From NCBI GenBank assembly GCA_022605425.2, contig CM061256.1, forward strand, positions 372,001 to 436,000: a stretch of 64,000 nucleotides of DNA, read 5' to 3'. The DNA is from Hamiltosporidium tvaerminnensis (taxonomy: Eukaryota > Microsporidia > Dubosqiidae). Positions 43,860 to 56,190 of this stretch are shown one piece after another (positions within the stretch are counted from its first letter, which is position 1; the number at the start of each line of letters is the position of its first letter). Under the pieces are notes generated by a model. It did no database searches. It was not told the DNA's origin and saw only the letters and a program-made list of their open reading frames with translations. A program made the translations under genes and the position numbers.

Positions 43860-44900
43860 TGATACTTCTTAATTCGATTTTTGCAAATAATTTTCTGCTT
43901 GTCGTCACATTGTATAAAAATTTATCGCTGCTACTTCTAAGAACAACTTTTTAGAATCTATCCTCATATAAGTCAATAATTTTGCTTTTTTTAGTCTTTT
44001 GATTGTTATCGAAATCTCTCTTTAGTAGAACCACATCACCAGGAGTAAATTTTAAGCAAGAGAAGTGTACATACGCATCATTTTTGATCCAGATACATAT
44101 AAGTCTCAATATTTTAGCGAGATCATTCGAATAATATCTATTTTATTATATATTTTATCCTCATATATACTTTATCTTCATAACGAGACTTTTTATGTTT
44201 AGATCTGTATTTTCAAGATATTTCTTCAATTCATAGCTTGAAAAATATTTTTTATGAATTGCATCTTCCTCGTAATAAGATTTTTTGCCTATAAGACCTA
44301 TAAATGACTGCCATTGGGGTCATGTTTATTGCCCTGCTCTAATCTGATTGTAGCTATGTACAAATTTCTTACTTAAATCGATCCATCTTTTTCGGCTAGA
44401 TGTTCTTAAATTTATACAGGTTTGCATATAATTGTCTAGTTGTATTTCTCTTTTTCCCTTGATAATGTATGTACCTTGCACTTCCAGTTATAAATGGAAT
44501 GTTGTGATCAACATATATTTTTTTTGAAAAATTTCTTTTCGTTTTTGTTTGTAGAATATTAGGCGCACTTCTGAAAAAATAAGATTTCTCAGCGTATTTG
44601 CAACACCAGCTCCTGCCTTTTTTTGCAATGGTGCCCCAAATAAAAATTTAGAGTGTGCATCTAAAGTGTGTAAGATCTATCCAACTCCATCATTATCCAT
44701 TGAATATTTACGCATATCAACAAGATCCATATGAATTCTTTCTCATAGATAATTTAGAGGTATCGTTTAAATTGCATCATTTCGCTTCAAAGGTGGATAA
44801 TACTAGCAATCTTGGCATGTTTTAACGAATAGTTCTATTTTATCTCGCTTAAACCAGCAGTATTTTCTTATGATTTCTTGATGCATTCGTTTAATATTAA
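43860..44900 (-). pseudogene. Decayed retroviral-type integrase (rve) pseudogene
   Basis: Read on the minus strand across shifts and stops, this encodes an integrase-like protein. The end of an HHCC-like zinc finger (FVKTCQDC, about 44815-44840) is followed by a catalytic-core start HMDLVDMRKYSMDNDG (about 44690-44740) and then ILHTLDAHSKFLFGAPLQKK. Further on come WIDLSKKFVHSYNQIRAG (about 44340-44390) and a C-terminal FTPGDVVLLKRDFDNN (about 44000-44050), typical of integrases of LTR or Ginger/KRBA2-like elements. No long frame remains. No LTR or RT was seen next to it. Confidence 0.78.
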
Positions 44901-47240
44901 TGTAGCCAGGAAAATTTATAGAAGCAAAAAATTGGTTTATGCTTCTTTATCATCATCTGCTATAACTTCTTTAATGAAAGTTAATATCCGTTTTAATTAT
45001 CTTACCATTTTCGATCTATATATCGCCTTCTCGTTTTATAAAGCATCGTTTCTGATTGCAATTCATATTGTACGGTAAATTTCTTGAAAATATGAATTTT
45101 TAAAGCCTTCTAATTTCATATTTGTCGCAATTCATGTTATTTTTAAAAAATTTTTATCGGTTAAAAATATAATATATTTTTTAAATCCAAAACATGAATA
45201 TGAACGAAAAAATGTAACTCTAATAAGTAGAAAGTTTGCAGGAAAAAATTAATTCAATTAAATTTATTTTTTTTACTTGAAATTTGATTTTGGTATAGAT
45301 AATGATTTTGGAATAACCTCGATATTTATTATTAATATTTATGCTGAAATCTAAAACGTTCATACATATGTTCAATTAAATTATAATGTAATCTTTACAA
45401 CATTTTCAAATAAAAATATCAAAATTAAATACCAAATTTTTATAAGAGTTTTTCAGCCAAGCAACGCCATCACGTTCATAATTTGCTCAAAGGTTTGTTT
45501 CCGCTTTTGGCTTTGCCTACTGCATGAAAAAACAACTTCCAAAATGGAATGCACAAAAAAAACAGATCCAAATTTTACAGATAAGCCACCGAAGAAGTTT
45601 ATGATAAATTTTATTCCTCAATTAGACTTACGTTTTTAAAGAATTATTGATAAGATTATTTGATTAAATCAATCTAATTAATAAGAAATATGATAGAGGT
45701 TTGAAAAAATCTTGAAAATCAAATATCTTTATTGTATTTCAAATTCATAATAAAAATTATTCACGCTGTGAACTTTTTTGTATATTTATTTAAATTTTTT
45801 TATTTTATTTTCCTTTTTAAAACATCTACTGTACAAAAAAATTCATGACGGTTCGATTTGGCTCACAGTCCATAGTTTTGTAATGCCGAATCCAAATCTA
45901 GATCGTAATATACTGAATGTATATATATTATTTAACAAAAAATTTAAATTAGTAAATAATGTTCGAATCAGAACAAATTATTAAAACTTTTAAATTAGTA
46001 AATATTATCAATATTTTATCCAAAATTATGAATTTAGTCTTTTGGGTTATAAATATACTGTCTGAATAGATTATCTAAATATAAATTTAGATATCTTATA
46101 AATTTAGAACGAATATTTTTTTTGTTTTAATTATTCTGGAATCGACCAGACAAATTTATAAGCATAGGGAAAATTAAATAATATTCCTTGTTTTAGTTAT
46201 GAATAATTGTGTTTAACAATCGTTAGCTCGTCATATCTAATATTGAAAGGACGTCTAATTTTTTTTCTATTAAACAATTTCCATAATTCAAGCAAAATGA
46301 AAGAAATCACAGTTTAGACCATCGCATTATAAAAATTTATCTCTTTTAGGAATACATGTCATACATTTATAGTAAGATTTGTATTTCAGAACAAAAAATG
46401 TGTATTAAAATTCAAAATTCAAGGAAATGCTATTATTCTAAATAATTTGAAATAAATTTTGGTTTCAAATTTTATATGTGAAAAATCTAAAAGGTATTTT
46501 TTAGGAAATTTCAATGATAAAGTTTTTTATTTTCCTCCATCAATTGATAATGTGATCGTGATTTGTATTGTTCTAGAATATTGTTCCAAGCAAAATGTTA
46601 TGTAGATTTAAATAATTAAATATCCTAGATAAAAGCCTAATAAGCAAAACCCATTCCTTAATATCCTATCCGAATGCAGCCTTAAACCGCAAAAAAATCA
46701 AAAGCTGTGCTTGAGTAAATAAATGTTTAAAATTTATATTCCTCATATATCATTGCAAAATAAAGTATTAAAATTCAAATTACTATTGTCTAGCTTTATG
46801 AGAACATGTAAACAAAATTTAATGTTCCTTTTTGAAATTTAAAGTCTACGAAAAGATGATTTGACTTTTCAGAGACAAAAATGTTATATGATACATTTTG
46901 GTAATACATAAATAGAATTAATAAAAAAACATAATATTGAGATGATGCAATATGTTGTCACGTGAATTTAAACTATAAATTTTTTATAGATAATTTAAAT
47001 TAATGACGTAAGATCTAGTATGCACCAATTTTAATAAATTTCATTTTTTATGACAAATTTTGTATGGTTTTGATTGAAATTTCATAATTTTTGATTGATT
47101 TATCAGTAAAGTATAAATAATCCTTGATTTTTTTTGTTTAAGTTTATCTATTTGATACATATTTAGAGATAAGACATAATTGTTTCATTGCAATTTGTTT
47201 ATATTTTTGTCTATAAATAAAAAAACACAATAACAAAACA
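44901..47240. other. Long AT-rich gap
   Basis: No supported gene. 45.45-45.60 kb is less AT-rich and weakly resembles 26.08-26.16 kb, perhaps old mobile DNA. Confidence 0.4.
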
Positions 47241-48113
47241 ATGAATATTTCTAGCACATGGTTGAGGAAAAACCTGATTTTGCTCATTAGCACAATTATT
47301 CTTGTAGCATTTAAAATGATTGTCTATGTTTTAAAAATGGCTATTGTGTATGGTGTCATATCAAAGGTGATAAAGATAGTCAAATTCATTTTAGAAAAAT
47401 CATGGACGAGAACTATTAAGTCTATATTTTATCTTATTCACTTGTATTATAAAATTACATGTAAACTTGCACAATTTTTAAAAAAAATCATTGTGATGAT
47501 ATATAATTCGTGTTTGCTTCCTATATGTGTATATGGCGGCATAGAATACAAAAGAATACCCACCGGCTATTCAAAATGGCAAAAGAGCTATAGATTATTT
47601 GCTATATCATTGTATGGTATACATATATTTTCTGAAAAGACTATTACTACATTAAGAAAAAATATATGTTTTAAAGATATTGGAGCCTTTTTTGGATTTA
47701 CGGAGATTGGTCACGATAATATGGAAGCTGGAATAAATGAACTGGAGGCACAAGATACCAACAATCAACCGAAAATTATTCTTCCAAACAAAACAGATAA
47801 AAAATCTGCTAAAAATAATACTTCAGCCACAAAAAACAAGATCCAAAGTAAAAAAACTGTTAAAATTAACAAGCCATATGTAATAAATCACAATATCCCA
47901 ACAGACAATGAAATATCATGTAATGGCTTAAAAAGAAAAAATCCAAAAATTGACCCTTATGATACCATCGTAGTAGAAACTTTGGATGAAAGTATACTTA
48001 AAAAGGTGCAGCAATCGCATGATCAAGGTGATATCACATCATTATCTACTTCGGAGATACTTGGATTTCATATTGCTGATGGAATTTATGATGGCATTTC
48101 ATTTTTAGATTAG
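47241..48113 (+). CDS. Putative membrane protein, paralog 2 of a pair (290 aa)
   Basis: Diverged paralog of 43124-42225. Hydrophobic N-terminus: about 10-50 and 55-110 look membrane-associated, with many Lys. The central block is SCLLPICVYGGIE, WQKSYRLFAISLYGIHIF, NICFKDI and FFGF. The hydrophilic stretch contains IQSKKTVKI. The C-terminus is GDITSLSTSEILGF, then DGIYDGISFLD. The leader is ATAACAAAACAATG, similar to the paralog and without CCC. The strong C-terminal conservation suggests a docking motif, while the hydrophobic half is free to vary; this is inference. No known domain recognised. Confidence 0.8.
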   Translation: MNISSTWLRKNLILLISTIILVAFKMIVYVLKMAIVYGVISKVIKIVKFILEKSWTRTIKSIFYLIHLYYKITCKLAQFLKKIIVMIYNSCLLPICVYGGIEYKRIPTGYSKWQKSYRLFAISLYGIHIFSEKTITTLRKNICFKDIGAFFGFTEIGHDNMEAGINELEAQDTNNQPKIILPNKTDKKSAKNNTSATKNKIQSKKTVKINKPYVINHNIPTDNEISCNGLKRKNPKIDPYDTIVVETLDESILKKVQQSHDQGDITSLSTSEILGFHIADGIYDGISFLD

Positions 48114-48950
48114 AAAAATTTACAAATAAATTCATAGAATATATCATTTCCAATTTAATTTTAATTATAATTTTAAAGACCTAAAAAACTTTAATTTAAT
48201 ATATCAAATATTTTTATAAATCATATACTTTTTCCTGTGGCATATATAACATTGGGTTTACGCTGCACACAAATGGAATAGTATACATTTTTTTCAAAGA
48301 ATTCAAAACATAATTCGGCCTAAAAAATTTGAATATTTAGAAATTACTGATTAAATAGTATTTTTGAATACGTTAGCCTGAAACACGTAGATCCTGGTAT
48401 TTACGCGTATATTAAAACATTTTTGTACGTCTGGGTTTTTATCAATAAATTTCGACAAAAAATCTTGATTTTCATGGCATTTTTATAGTCGTTGAGCTTC
48501 TCGACTCAACTAATGTTTAATATAGGTTCATTAGAAAATCTTTCGAATTCAGAATAAATAATACAAAGTTTTAGTTAAAAAAATCAAGGCAGTTTATCTA
48601 ATCTTGAAATCTAATTTTTACAATTAACTCATGATAAGCAGCTTTCAAATTTGATGGAATAAGCATATTTTGTTGTGTACAATAACGAAAAATTACATGT
48701 CTATATAAGAAAGAAATATGTAGAAATAAAAATTTACTTTATAAGTAGTTAAATTTAATTGATAATCCGAAAAAAATATGTGGAAATTATTTGTATCAAT
48801 GCTTAAAACAGATTATTTAATCTTTTAAGCAAACAAATTCGATTATTTAATTGTTAAAAACAAATCATGACAGAAGAAAATTTAATAAGGATAAATATAG
48901 CACAAAAAGAGATATGTTAAAACCACTGCCTACCTATATTTTAATTATAA
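48114..48950. other. AT-rich gap
   Basis: No gene recognised. Confidence 0.5.
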
Positions 48951-49655
48951 ACTCTTTTAAAAAACATCACATCTTCTTAAAGCAGTTGCAAATGTTATAT
49001 TCTTCATGAAATTAACAAAGTTCAAGGTTTAAAATAGATAAATGAATCTCAACACACTGTCAGTGATTTTTCGATACATACATCGCAATGTTTTTATCGA
49101 AAGATTATAAAGCTTTTTTAATGAGTGAAGAAGTTGCTTTAGGTTCTTTAATGATCTTTGCTTAGTGAGTGATTTCGGGTAGAATCCAAGTTTGGGATAA
49201 CAATGTCATCAACATTTCGGCCTACTCTAAGCTTTCGGGCCGAAAGACTTCCGTTAAAACATTTCTCATTGAGCCATACAGAGTCAATCGTGTATTGTAA
49301 TTTAATATCAACAAGCGTAACACGTTAATTTGAATTCCTGGATTTTTAAAAGTAGATTTTCCATATCACACGGGCGCCAAGTCTTCTAATTCGCGTATGC
49401 AAGGTAAATTTTACATACTCTACATAGTATTTTCCACAAGTTCAATCATAAGTTTCGATCTAGTTATATTAAAAAGTAAAATCTAAGCTTTATAAATATT
49501 TCGCTATTTTGAGATATGTGCTTTACACAAATTACCAGGTAACACTAAAAATTAGATGTGGATCTCATTCCAACGAAAATTTAAACAATAATTTTCCCAC
49601 AAATGTCATTAAACCATTACAAAGTAAAAAATTTCAGATGTGTTTTCTTTCCACA
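48951..49655 (+). repeat. Repeat A copy 6 (old, diverged)
   Basis: Recognisable by AACATCACATCTTCTTAAAG, GGGCGCCAAGTCTTCTAATT and the order of blocks between. Heavily mutated. Confidence 0.75.
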
Positions 49656-51234
49656 ATAGATTAATATTTCGATATATTAAATCGAATTAAATTAGAATTT
49701 GAACAGAGAGTTTTTTTAGTATTTTTAGAATCCTAGATTTCTTATAACTGATCTCAATTCCTGGTTGTTTATATATTTTGTAATAGGAGAAAAAACCAAC
49801 GTTGCATTCTCTTTGAACTTTTAGATACCTTTTACTTTGGGCTGATTTTTCCAAACAGAGATCGTTTTATATTTTACTTAAGGTGAATTCTGTTTTAATG
49901 AGCATCAACTTATAAAAGTAATTGATATCCACGCAAAAATTTGTTGTGAGTCGTCTTTTGAGAATCTGATCCATGACACGATGAAGATCCGAACAATAGA
50001 TTTATTCTTTCGTAGCCTATTACTCATATTAGCAATTTTCGCGATAGAAAAAATAGATACCATCAATTCCACAGCTTTTCAAAATTGAAGCCAAATAATA
50101 TAATTTTAAAACTCATCAATTATAAGAACATGAAGTGAAATGTATTTTTAACAAAGAATAGTAGATGTTATTTTAATTTGGGCGATTCATTTTTTTTGTT
50201 TCAAATCGTAGAAAAGAACCAACTTTCATAAAAATTTGCTATATTTTGAAATAAAATATCCTAAAATTTTATTATAATTTCGAGCTTAAATAACTCAAAC
50301 ATACAATTACTTCAAAGTAACAACTTTATATTTCCATAAAATCCGATTTTCTGCAACCAAAACATCCATTGACTTATTTTCTTAACTAAAGCATCTGAAA
50401 AATCATTTTTTTTTGGATTTTAAATATTCATCTGTATAATATTCTTAAACATCTTTTTTTTTCGAATATTCCATATTATTTTTGTCTACGAGTTAGTTAT
50501 AGAAATTTTAGGAAAGTATAAAAAATATTTCATTTTCCATGTTTTTCTCTCATCATAAACCTATGTATCTCTTTACCAGTTGCCGGTTTATGACAAATAT
50601 GGTGAGACTTGGATAGTATAAGCACTATTTTAAATCAATCCAGACAATCAAGATTAGTATATTACATAACAAATATTTAACAAAGGGCCATTTGTTTCAC
50701 TTTTTGTATTCAATTTGTTCTAAAGATTTGATATTCAGTTTTAATTTATTTTGAACATAAAAATGATGGGTATAATTTAAATTTCATATAACCATATCAA
50801 TGTCAAAAATTTCAAAGAATATGTTTACTGATATTTATTCTAAATATATTCCTAAATTTGTGATATTTCTACATATAAAGTAACTTTTAAAAAATTCTTT
50901 CAAATTATTATCTTCTTTTTTTAAAAACTAACTGAAGACATTATTTCATTTAATTTTTCTACAATTTTTTTCTGCAGTTTTAAAATATTAAGAACTTCAC
51001 GATAGCATCATTGTATAAAAACAAACATATTTGTTTTTAATTTAAAATTTGAAAAAATGTTCCTCTTAAATTAAAAATTTAATTAAATCTTTTATTATTC
51101 ATTTTAATTTATCAAAAATACTAATTTTCAGACATTTACTTTCTAATTTCAATTTATTTTAAAATTTATATCTTTGAATATTAAATTAAAAATTTTTTGG
51201 GTAGTTCCTATCTAAATTTACTTTTTTCGAATAA
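49656..51234. other. AT-rich gap
   Basis: No gene recognised. Confidence 0.5.
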
Positions 51235-51355
51235 TTTCCTAATTTATTATTTAATTTATCAAAGTGTTTTACCGCCAAACCGTTTTTAATTTCATTTCCT
51301 AATTTATTATTTAATTTATTAAAGTGATTTTACCGCCAAACCGTTTTGAATTTCA
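51235..51355. repeat. 60-bp tandem duplication
   Basis: TTTCCTAATTTATTATTTAA… through TTTACCGCCAAACCGTTTT… is present twice head-to-tail (60 and 61 bp) with three small differences. Confidence 0.88.
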
Positions 51356-51420
51356 TTTCCTAATTTCCATAATTTTTTAATTTCCTAATATTATAATTTA
51401 CTATTTATTTTTTAATTTAT

Positions 51421-52150
51421 AGGTGGAGGGAGGATAACCACATAAAAAACTTTCTGCTTGGCAATGAGTGTGTGAAACTGGTGTGAGATCATTGTTTGGA
51501 TTTTTGGTGGGAATAAAACCACACTACATCTTCGGTTGTTCCATGGGAGTTTGTATGAGGAGGAGAGGTCTAAGAAATGGTGAAACCTTTTCTACGAATT
51601 TATTTGTAGTTTTTTATGTAACCAGATTGCAGACCGCAGCTGAACATGTAGGTAATCGCCATGTAAAAGCATGGAAACTTAGCCTTGCTCACTCGGGTTA
51701 GAAGACTTAGCGCCTGGGAGATATAAAAATAAAACCAATTAAAAGCCGGGAGAGCTAAGTAGCAGGTTATACCTGTTGGTATGACATTGCACTGTCTAGG
51801 TGGACCCCATGTAAGTCTCTGAAATATATCTTAGCTAGAAGTTTATTTGGTTCAGAAAGTGTAGAGTAAGTGGGAATGCTGCATAGTCTTGGGGGAGCCC
51901 AGGGGGGCTTCGGCCTTCGATCACACTCCATGCAACGGACATTAACGAACTCCGGGCAACTGCCTCGCCTATTAATTAGGTTCTACACACCTGGTAGATG
52001 AAAGGCTTTGGGACGTAGGTATCGCAGGGGTTACCGATGGAGTGTTGGGGTAGCAGTTATTTATGTTAAACCTAGAACTGCGTTAATGTCATGAAAACAA
52101 ATATAACACTTGCCACTATTGTAAAAAGATGTGATATTTCCAAATAAATA
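51421..52150 (-). repeat. Repeat A copy 7 (minus strand)
   Basis: Well-preserved copy and the only one in this orientation. Its 5' end (GATATTTCCAAATAAATA on the + strand) lies about 20-40 nt from the first ORF of the R4-like element, so the retrotransposon appears to be inserted at, or just beside, the boundary of this repeat. Confidence 0.9.
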
Positions 52151-55100
52151 TTTTTTAATTTATGAAAGGAAAATGGGTAGAAGGAAAAAAGTAGACAGCG
52201 AAAATATAAAAAATGAAAAAATAAGGGCTGTAAACAACTTGGAGAACAGCGCAGGAGAGATTTTGATGTGTGATGTAGATGTAGCAATGTTATCTGAGAG
52301 ACTTCCACCTCCACCGACCTTCCATGACACCACCCACCAACCACCAAGCAGTAGTTGCCAGACTAGTCCAGTCTGCTTGGTTGACACCCTACCCTCGTCT
52401 TCTGGTACCGATGCCACTGCGTTTGGACCAGCCAACGGCATGACAAACCTCAATACAGATTCCATTCTAGAAGGGAATCGACTGATGGTATTGCACTCAA
52501 TACTTGACTCTGTCACAGTCTTAGAGCAGGAATGGCCTAGATCTGCTATTCTAGCAGTGCAAAAGAGGTGTGAGAGAATGCCCAGAAATGGCTGGCCCGC
52601 TACTCTGAGGTACTATAATGAGAAATTTAGCTGCACACTAGATATCGATGCGTTTAAAAAACTCGCACAAAATGAGGCAGAAAGGGAAATAAGGCAAGAA
52701 GAGAATGGAGAGCGACGTAGAATCGCCACTTGTCTCACTGAGCCATGCACCCTGACTGACACCACGGAGTACATAAACTTAAGAAATAAATTTCTGAGTA
52801 AAATCAAAGAAATCGAGGAGAAAAAAATTGGAAAAGTGGTGATCCGAACTCGAAAGCTTCCAAGTGAATTAGTTTACGGTAAAGTTTTATACCTTATTAA
52901 TCGAATTATTGGTGAGTATGCTGATTCTTATGTGGCGATGACGATAACTGCAGTGGCACGGATAATCCAGGCAGCACAGGTATTTTATGACGAGGCAACA
53001 CGTAAATAGAAGCCTAGATTAGCTTGGATGGAAAACATAGAAAGTGAAATCTCGAAGTTAGTACTTTCCAAAGATCTTCTCGAGAAGGCTCGAAACCAGG
53101 AAAAGCTCTCCACTTCGGAAACGAAGAGCCTTAAGAAAATCATGCGAGAGTTATATTGAAACTTGAGCAGTGTAACTGATCTTTCTGAGGCTTTGGTTAA
53201 GAAGAATGAGTCTTTGAATGTGTACGAGAAAAAAATTACGATGCATGAAAGTAGGGAGCAATTCCGAAAAGAGAATCGTATGTTTGAGCTTTTCCGAGGT
53301 CGATTTTATCGTGGGTTATCTGAGCGTGTGGAATCCGAGCATGTGGTTAGTCGTGATGAAATTATGAGTTTTTGGTCTATACTGTTGAACAAAAATGATG
53401 ACGCAGTCACGTATGATGATTATTTGATTCCATTTGTACCAGATAATCATCCGACCACGTTTCCTTCACTTGATGAATTTGTAAATATCATTAATTGGCT
53501 TCCTAATTGGAAAGCTGCTGGAATTGATGGTATTTACAATTTTTTCATTAAGAAACTTACAACTCTTCACAAATATCTTTATGATATTGTGAAAGTTATA
53601 TGTTTAGAAGGAACACCTCAAGCTGATTGGTTTTACTGCGGGCTTACCTATTTGATACCGAAAGAAATCCCGCAAAGAGGCTCTGACTACAGGCCAATCA
53701 CTTGTATGTCCAATCTCTATAAGTTAACGACTAAGTGTGTAACGAAAGTCGTTCAATTTGAAGTGGAAAGGCGAGGGTTGCTTGCAGAGAACCAACTAGG
53801 GGCGGTAAGAGGTGTGCAGGGAGCGAAAGAGCAGGCTCTACTGAATATTGCCTTAAATAAAGAGTATGACAACAATCTTAAGGCAACATGGATTGATGTT
53901 AAAAAAGCTTATGATTCAATAGATCATGCTTATTTAACTCAATGCATTGAAAACCTTAATTTACCTGATTGGATTATGAAATTTATTAAGGTAATTATAT
54001 CAAAATGAAAATTGATATATCAGTAGGGCCTGAAAAAATCATGAGCAAGAAGATTGAGAGAGGAATTCTGCAAGGAGATAGTCTGTCACCATTGCTGTTT
54101 GTATTGTGTATGGATCCATTGAGCCGAAAGCTTAATAAAAAATACACAAAAGTGACAGTACAAACAGATGCAGAATTCTATTATACTAATCATTTCTTGT
54201 TTATTGACGATCTTAAGCTCCTTGCAAAAGACAGCTCCACATTGAGTGCTATGAAAGGCGAGGCAAAGGAATTTTTAGAGGTGATTGGCATAGAGATTAA
54301 CAAAGAGAAGTCAGCCACAAATGATACGTGTTGTGAAGATACTGCTACTCTTCTGTAAGGTGTTAGTGTTTACAAATATTTAGGAATAATAGAAGATAGC
54401 AGAGGAATTCAAACACGTAGCACATTTGAAGAATTACAAAGCAAACTTATATCAAGAGTTGAAAGACTTTTTCACACTAGATTAAATGCAAAAAATTATT
54501 TTCTGCAATGAATCCACATGCGATATCGCTTATCAACTTTCACATAAGAGTATTTCGACTTGAACCGGCTGACTTCTCTAAGTTAGATGATGCAGTGCGT
54601 GCAGTGTTGGTGAAGAATAAGATACATCTCCGCCCAGGATGTAAAGAGCGTTTATACCTTCCTAGAACAGAACTTGGAAGAGGCCTACATAGTGTTGAGT
54701 GGCGAAGCGAACATATGCTTCTGCAACTCTTGGATTGTCTGGAAAAAAGTAAAGAAATATCAAGTAGACGAGCAGCAATCCTCAAGGTGGAGAATAATAA
54801 TAAAATCCATCTTGCACTAATTAAAGGCTTCTTACAAGTAAAATACAGGTTTGTAGAAGAAGTCACTAAGAAAGGTTTAGAAGAAGCGTAACTCGCAAAA
54901 CTATATAACGAAATAGAAAAACGAAAACTACATTCAAAGTTATATAATGCAAGGAAAAATGAGCTTGTAAGTGTTAGTGACTCTTCAAGATGGTTAAAGA
55001 GAGGGAATATTAGGCCGCGTGATGAAGCAGTGTTCTGCTATATCCAGGATAGAAATGTATTCTGGGGAGCAGATGGTATGTGTCAACACTGCAATAAATC

Positions 55101-55955
55101 TGGTAAGACTGTAGATCATCTAGCAACTCGATGTGAAAAAATGCTAGGCCATGACTACACCAGACGGCATAATGAAGTGGTTAGATGCCTACACACTTCT
55201 CTTAAATAGATATAAGTTTAAGTCTTCAAAACGAATTAGGAGTTACTCAGTTCAAGAAATTCTTGATAATGAGTATGCAGAGATAAGAGTGGACACCAGA
55301 ATAAAAACTGATGTCAAAATTCGGAATAACAGACCTGAAATTTAAATTTTAGATAAGAAGAAGAATAAGATGACACTCGTTGAAGTAGGAATCACTTCGA
55401 CAGATTCACTTAAAATAGTTGAAACTGAAAAACTTAGGAAGTATGACCTGCTAGCCAATGAGTTGGGTCTTATTTATAAGTGTAGTGTTGAGATAATCCC
55501 TTATGTGATGACCTGGGACGGTATTGTGACAAAATACCATAAATCTCATCTTAAAAGACTAGAAATACCCATGAATGTAGAGACATACATTCAGTCTATA
55601 GTACTTAAGAAAACAGTCGAAACAATTTCCTTGGATCGACGAAGAGGACTTGAGTCAGGACTAAATGCCGAAGAGAGCTGGGAGAGAGCGTCAATGGGTG
55701 TTATTATGAGATCAGAGATGCATGAGGAACCAATACCCCCTTTAAAAGAAGCGAAAAGAGAGGAAGATGGTGTTAAAACTTTAAAACCAAAAAATAATAC
55801 ACCCCTTATTTCACAAGGAGGAACCACTTTAGAGGAACCGATTAATAACACAAACGAAGAGTCGGATTTGGAAGAAGAGACAGTAGTGGTTAAAGAGATA
55901 GATGAAAACATATATAAATGGTAAAAATATTTTAACCTAGAATTTTATTAAATAA
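52140..55955 (+). mobile_element. Near full-length R4/Dong-like RLE retrotransposon, defective
   Basis: Non-LTR retrotransposon of the restriction-like-endonuclease class (R2/R4/Dong type), with one long coding region followed by a 3' tail ending AGAATTTTATTAAATAAAA. Order: N-terminal low-complexity Pro/Ser region, helical linker, reverse transcriptase, thumb/linker, CCHC knuckle, endonuclease, acidic tail. Base composition is less AT-rich than the flanks. Four partial relatives and one mirrored relic in the window share its 3' end, the pattern of 5' truncation by target-primed reverse transcription. Confidence 0.88.
52173..55924 (+). pseudogene. R4-like polyprotein (RT plus endonuclease), broken
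   Basis: The coding region starts best at ATG 52173 (MGRRKKVDSE). It is interrupted in frame by TAG at 53007 and TGA at 53157, shifts frame near 54000, stops at 54356, shifts near 54500, stops at 54889 and shifts again near 55150-55200. RT motifs visible: NWKAAGIDGIYNFFIKK, YRPITCMSNLYKL, WIDVKKAYDSIDH, GILQGDSLSPLLF and FIDDLKLLA (catalytic Asp pair present). The knuckle is MCQHCNKSGKTVDHLATRC (about 55080-55135). The endonuclease motif is damaged: RPEI plus a stop at 55343 replaces the RPD seen in the fragment at 20.7-21.2 kb, while the downstream EVGIT is intact. It cannot make a functional protein as read. Confidence 0.88.
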
Positions 55956-55964
55956 AATTTGTCA

Positions 55965-56190
55965 AAGATTTTTTTTAGGTTGCCCTGCACATTAAAAAGA
56001 AAAATTCAATTATGGTGCTTTCCTTTCCATAAAATCATGATTAAACTTTTTTTGTTTAATATATAAAAATTACACCGTCCAAAGTTTAATTAAGTAAATA
56101 TAGGAAACATAAAAATACTAAATAATTATACAATAAGAGTAATTAAACCACTTACGCGCAAATTTTAGTAGTATAATACATTTTAAATAT
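55965..56190 (+). repeat. Dispersed repeat B, third copy
   Basis: Begins a few bases after the R4-like 3' end. CAAAGATTTTTTTTAGGTT, TTATGGTGCTTTCCTTTCC and AATTATACAATAAGAGTAAT align with both arm copies. More diverged than the arms are from each other. Confidence 0.75.

Noticed and set aside
43755-43871. 38-codon Cys-containing frame (NCRCSEAEF…SCFCED)
   Set aside because: It overlaps the edge of the integrase relic on the opposite strand and has no independent support.
53163-54008. Separate gene starting at a TTG inside the R4-like element
   Set aside because: It is the continuation, in the same frame, of the coding region before the TAG and TGA stops; not an independent gene.
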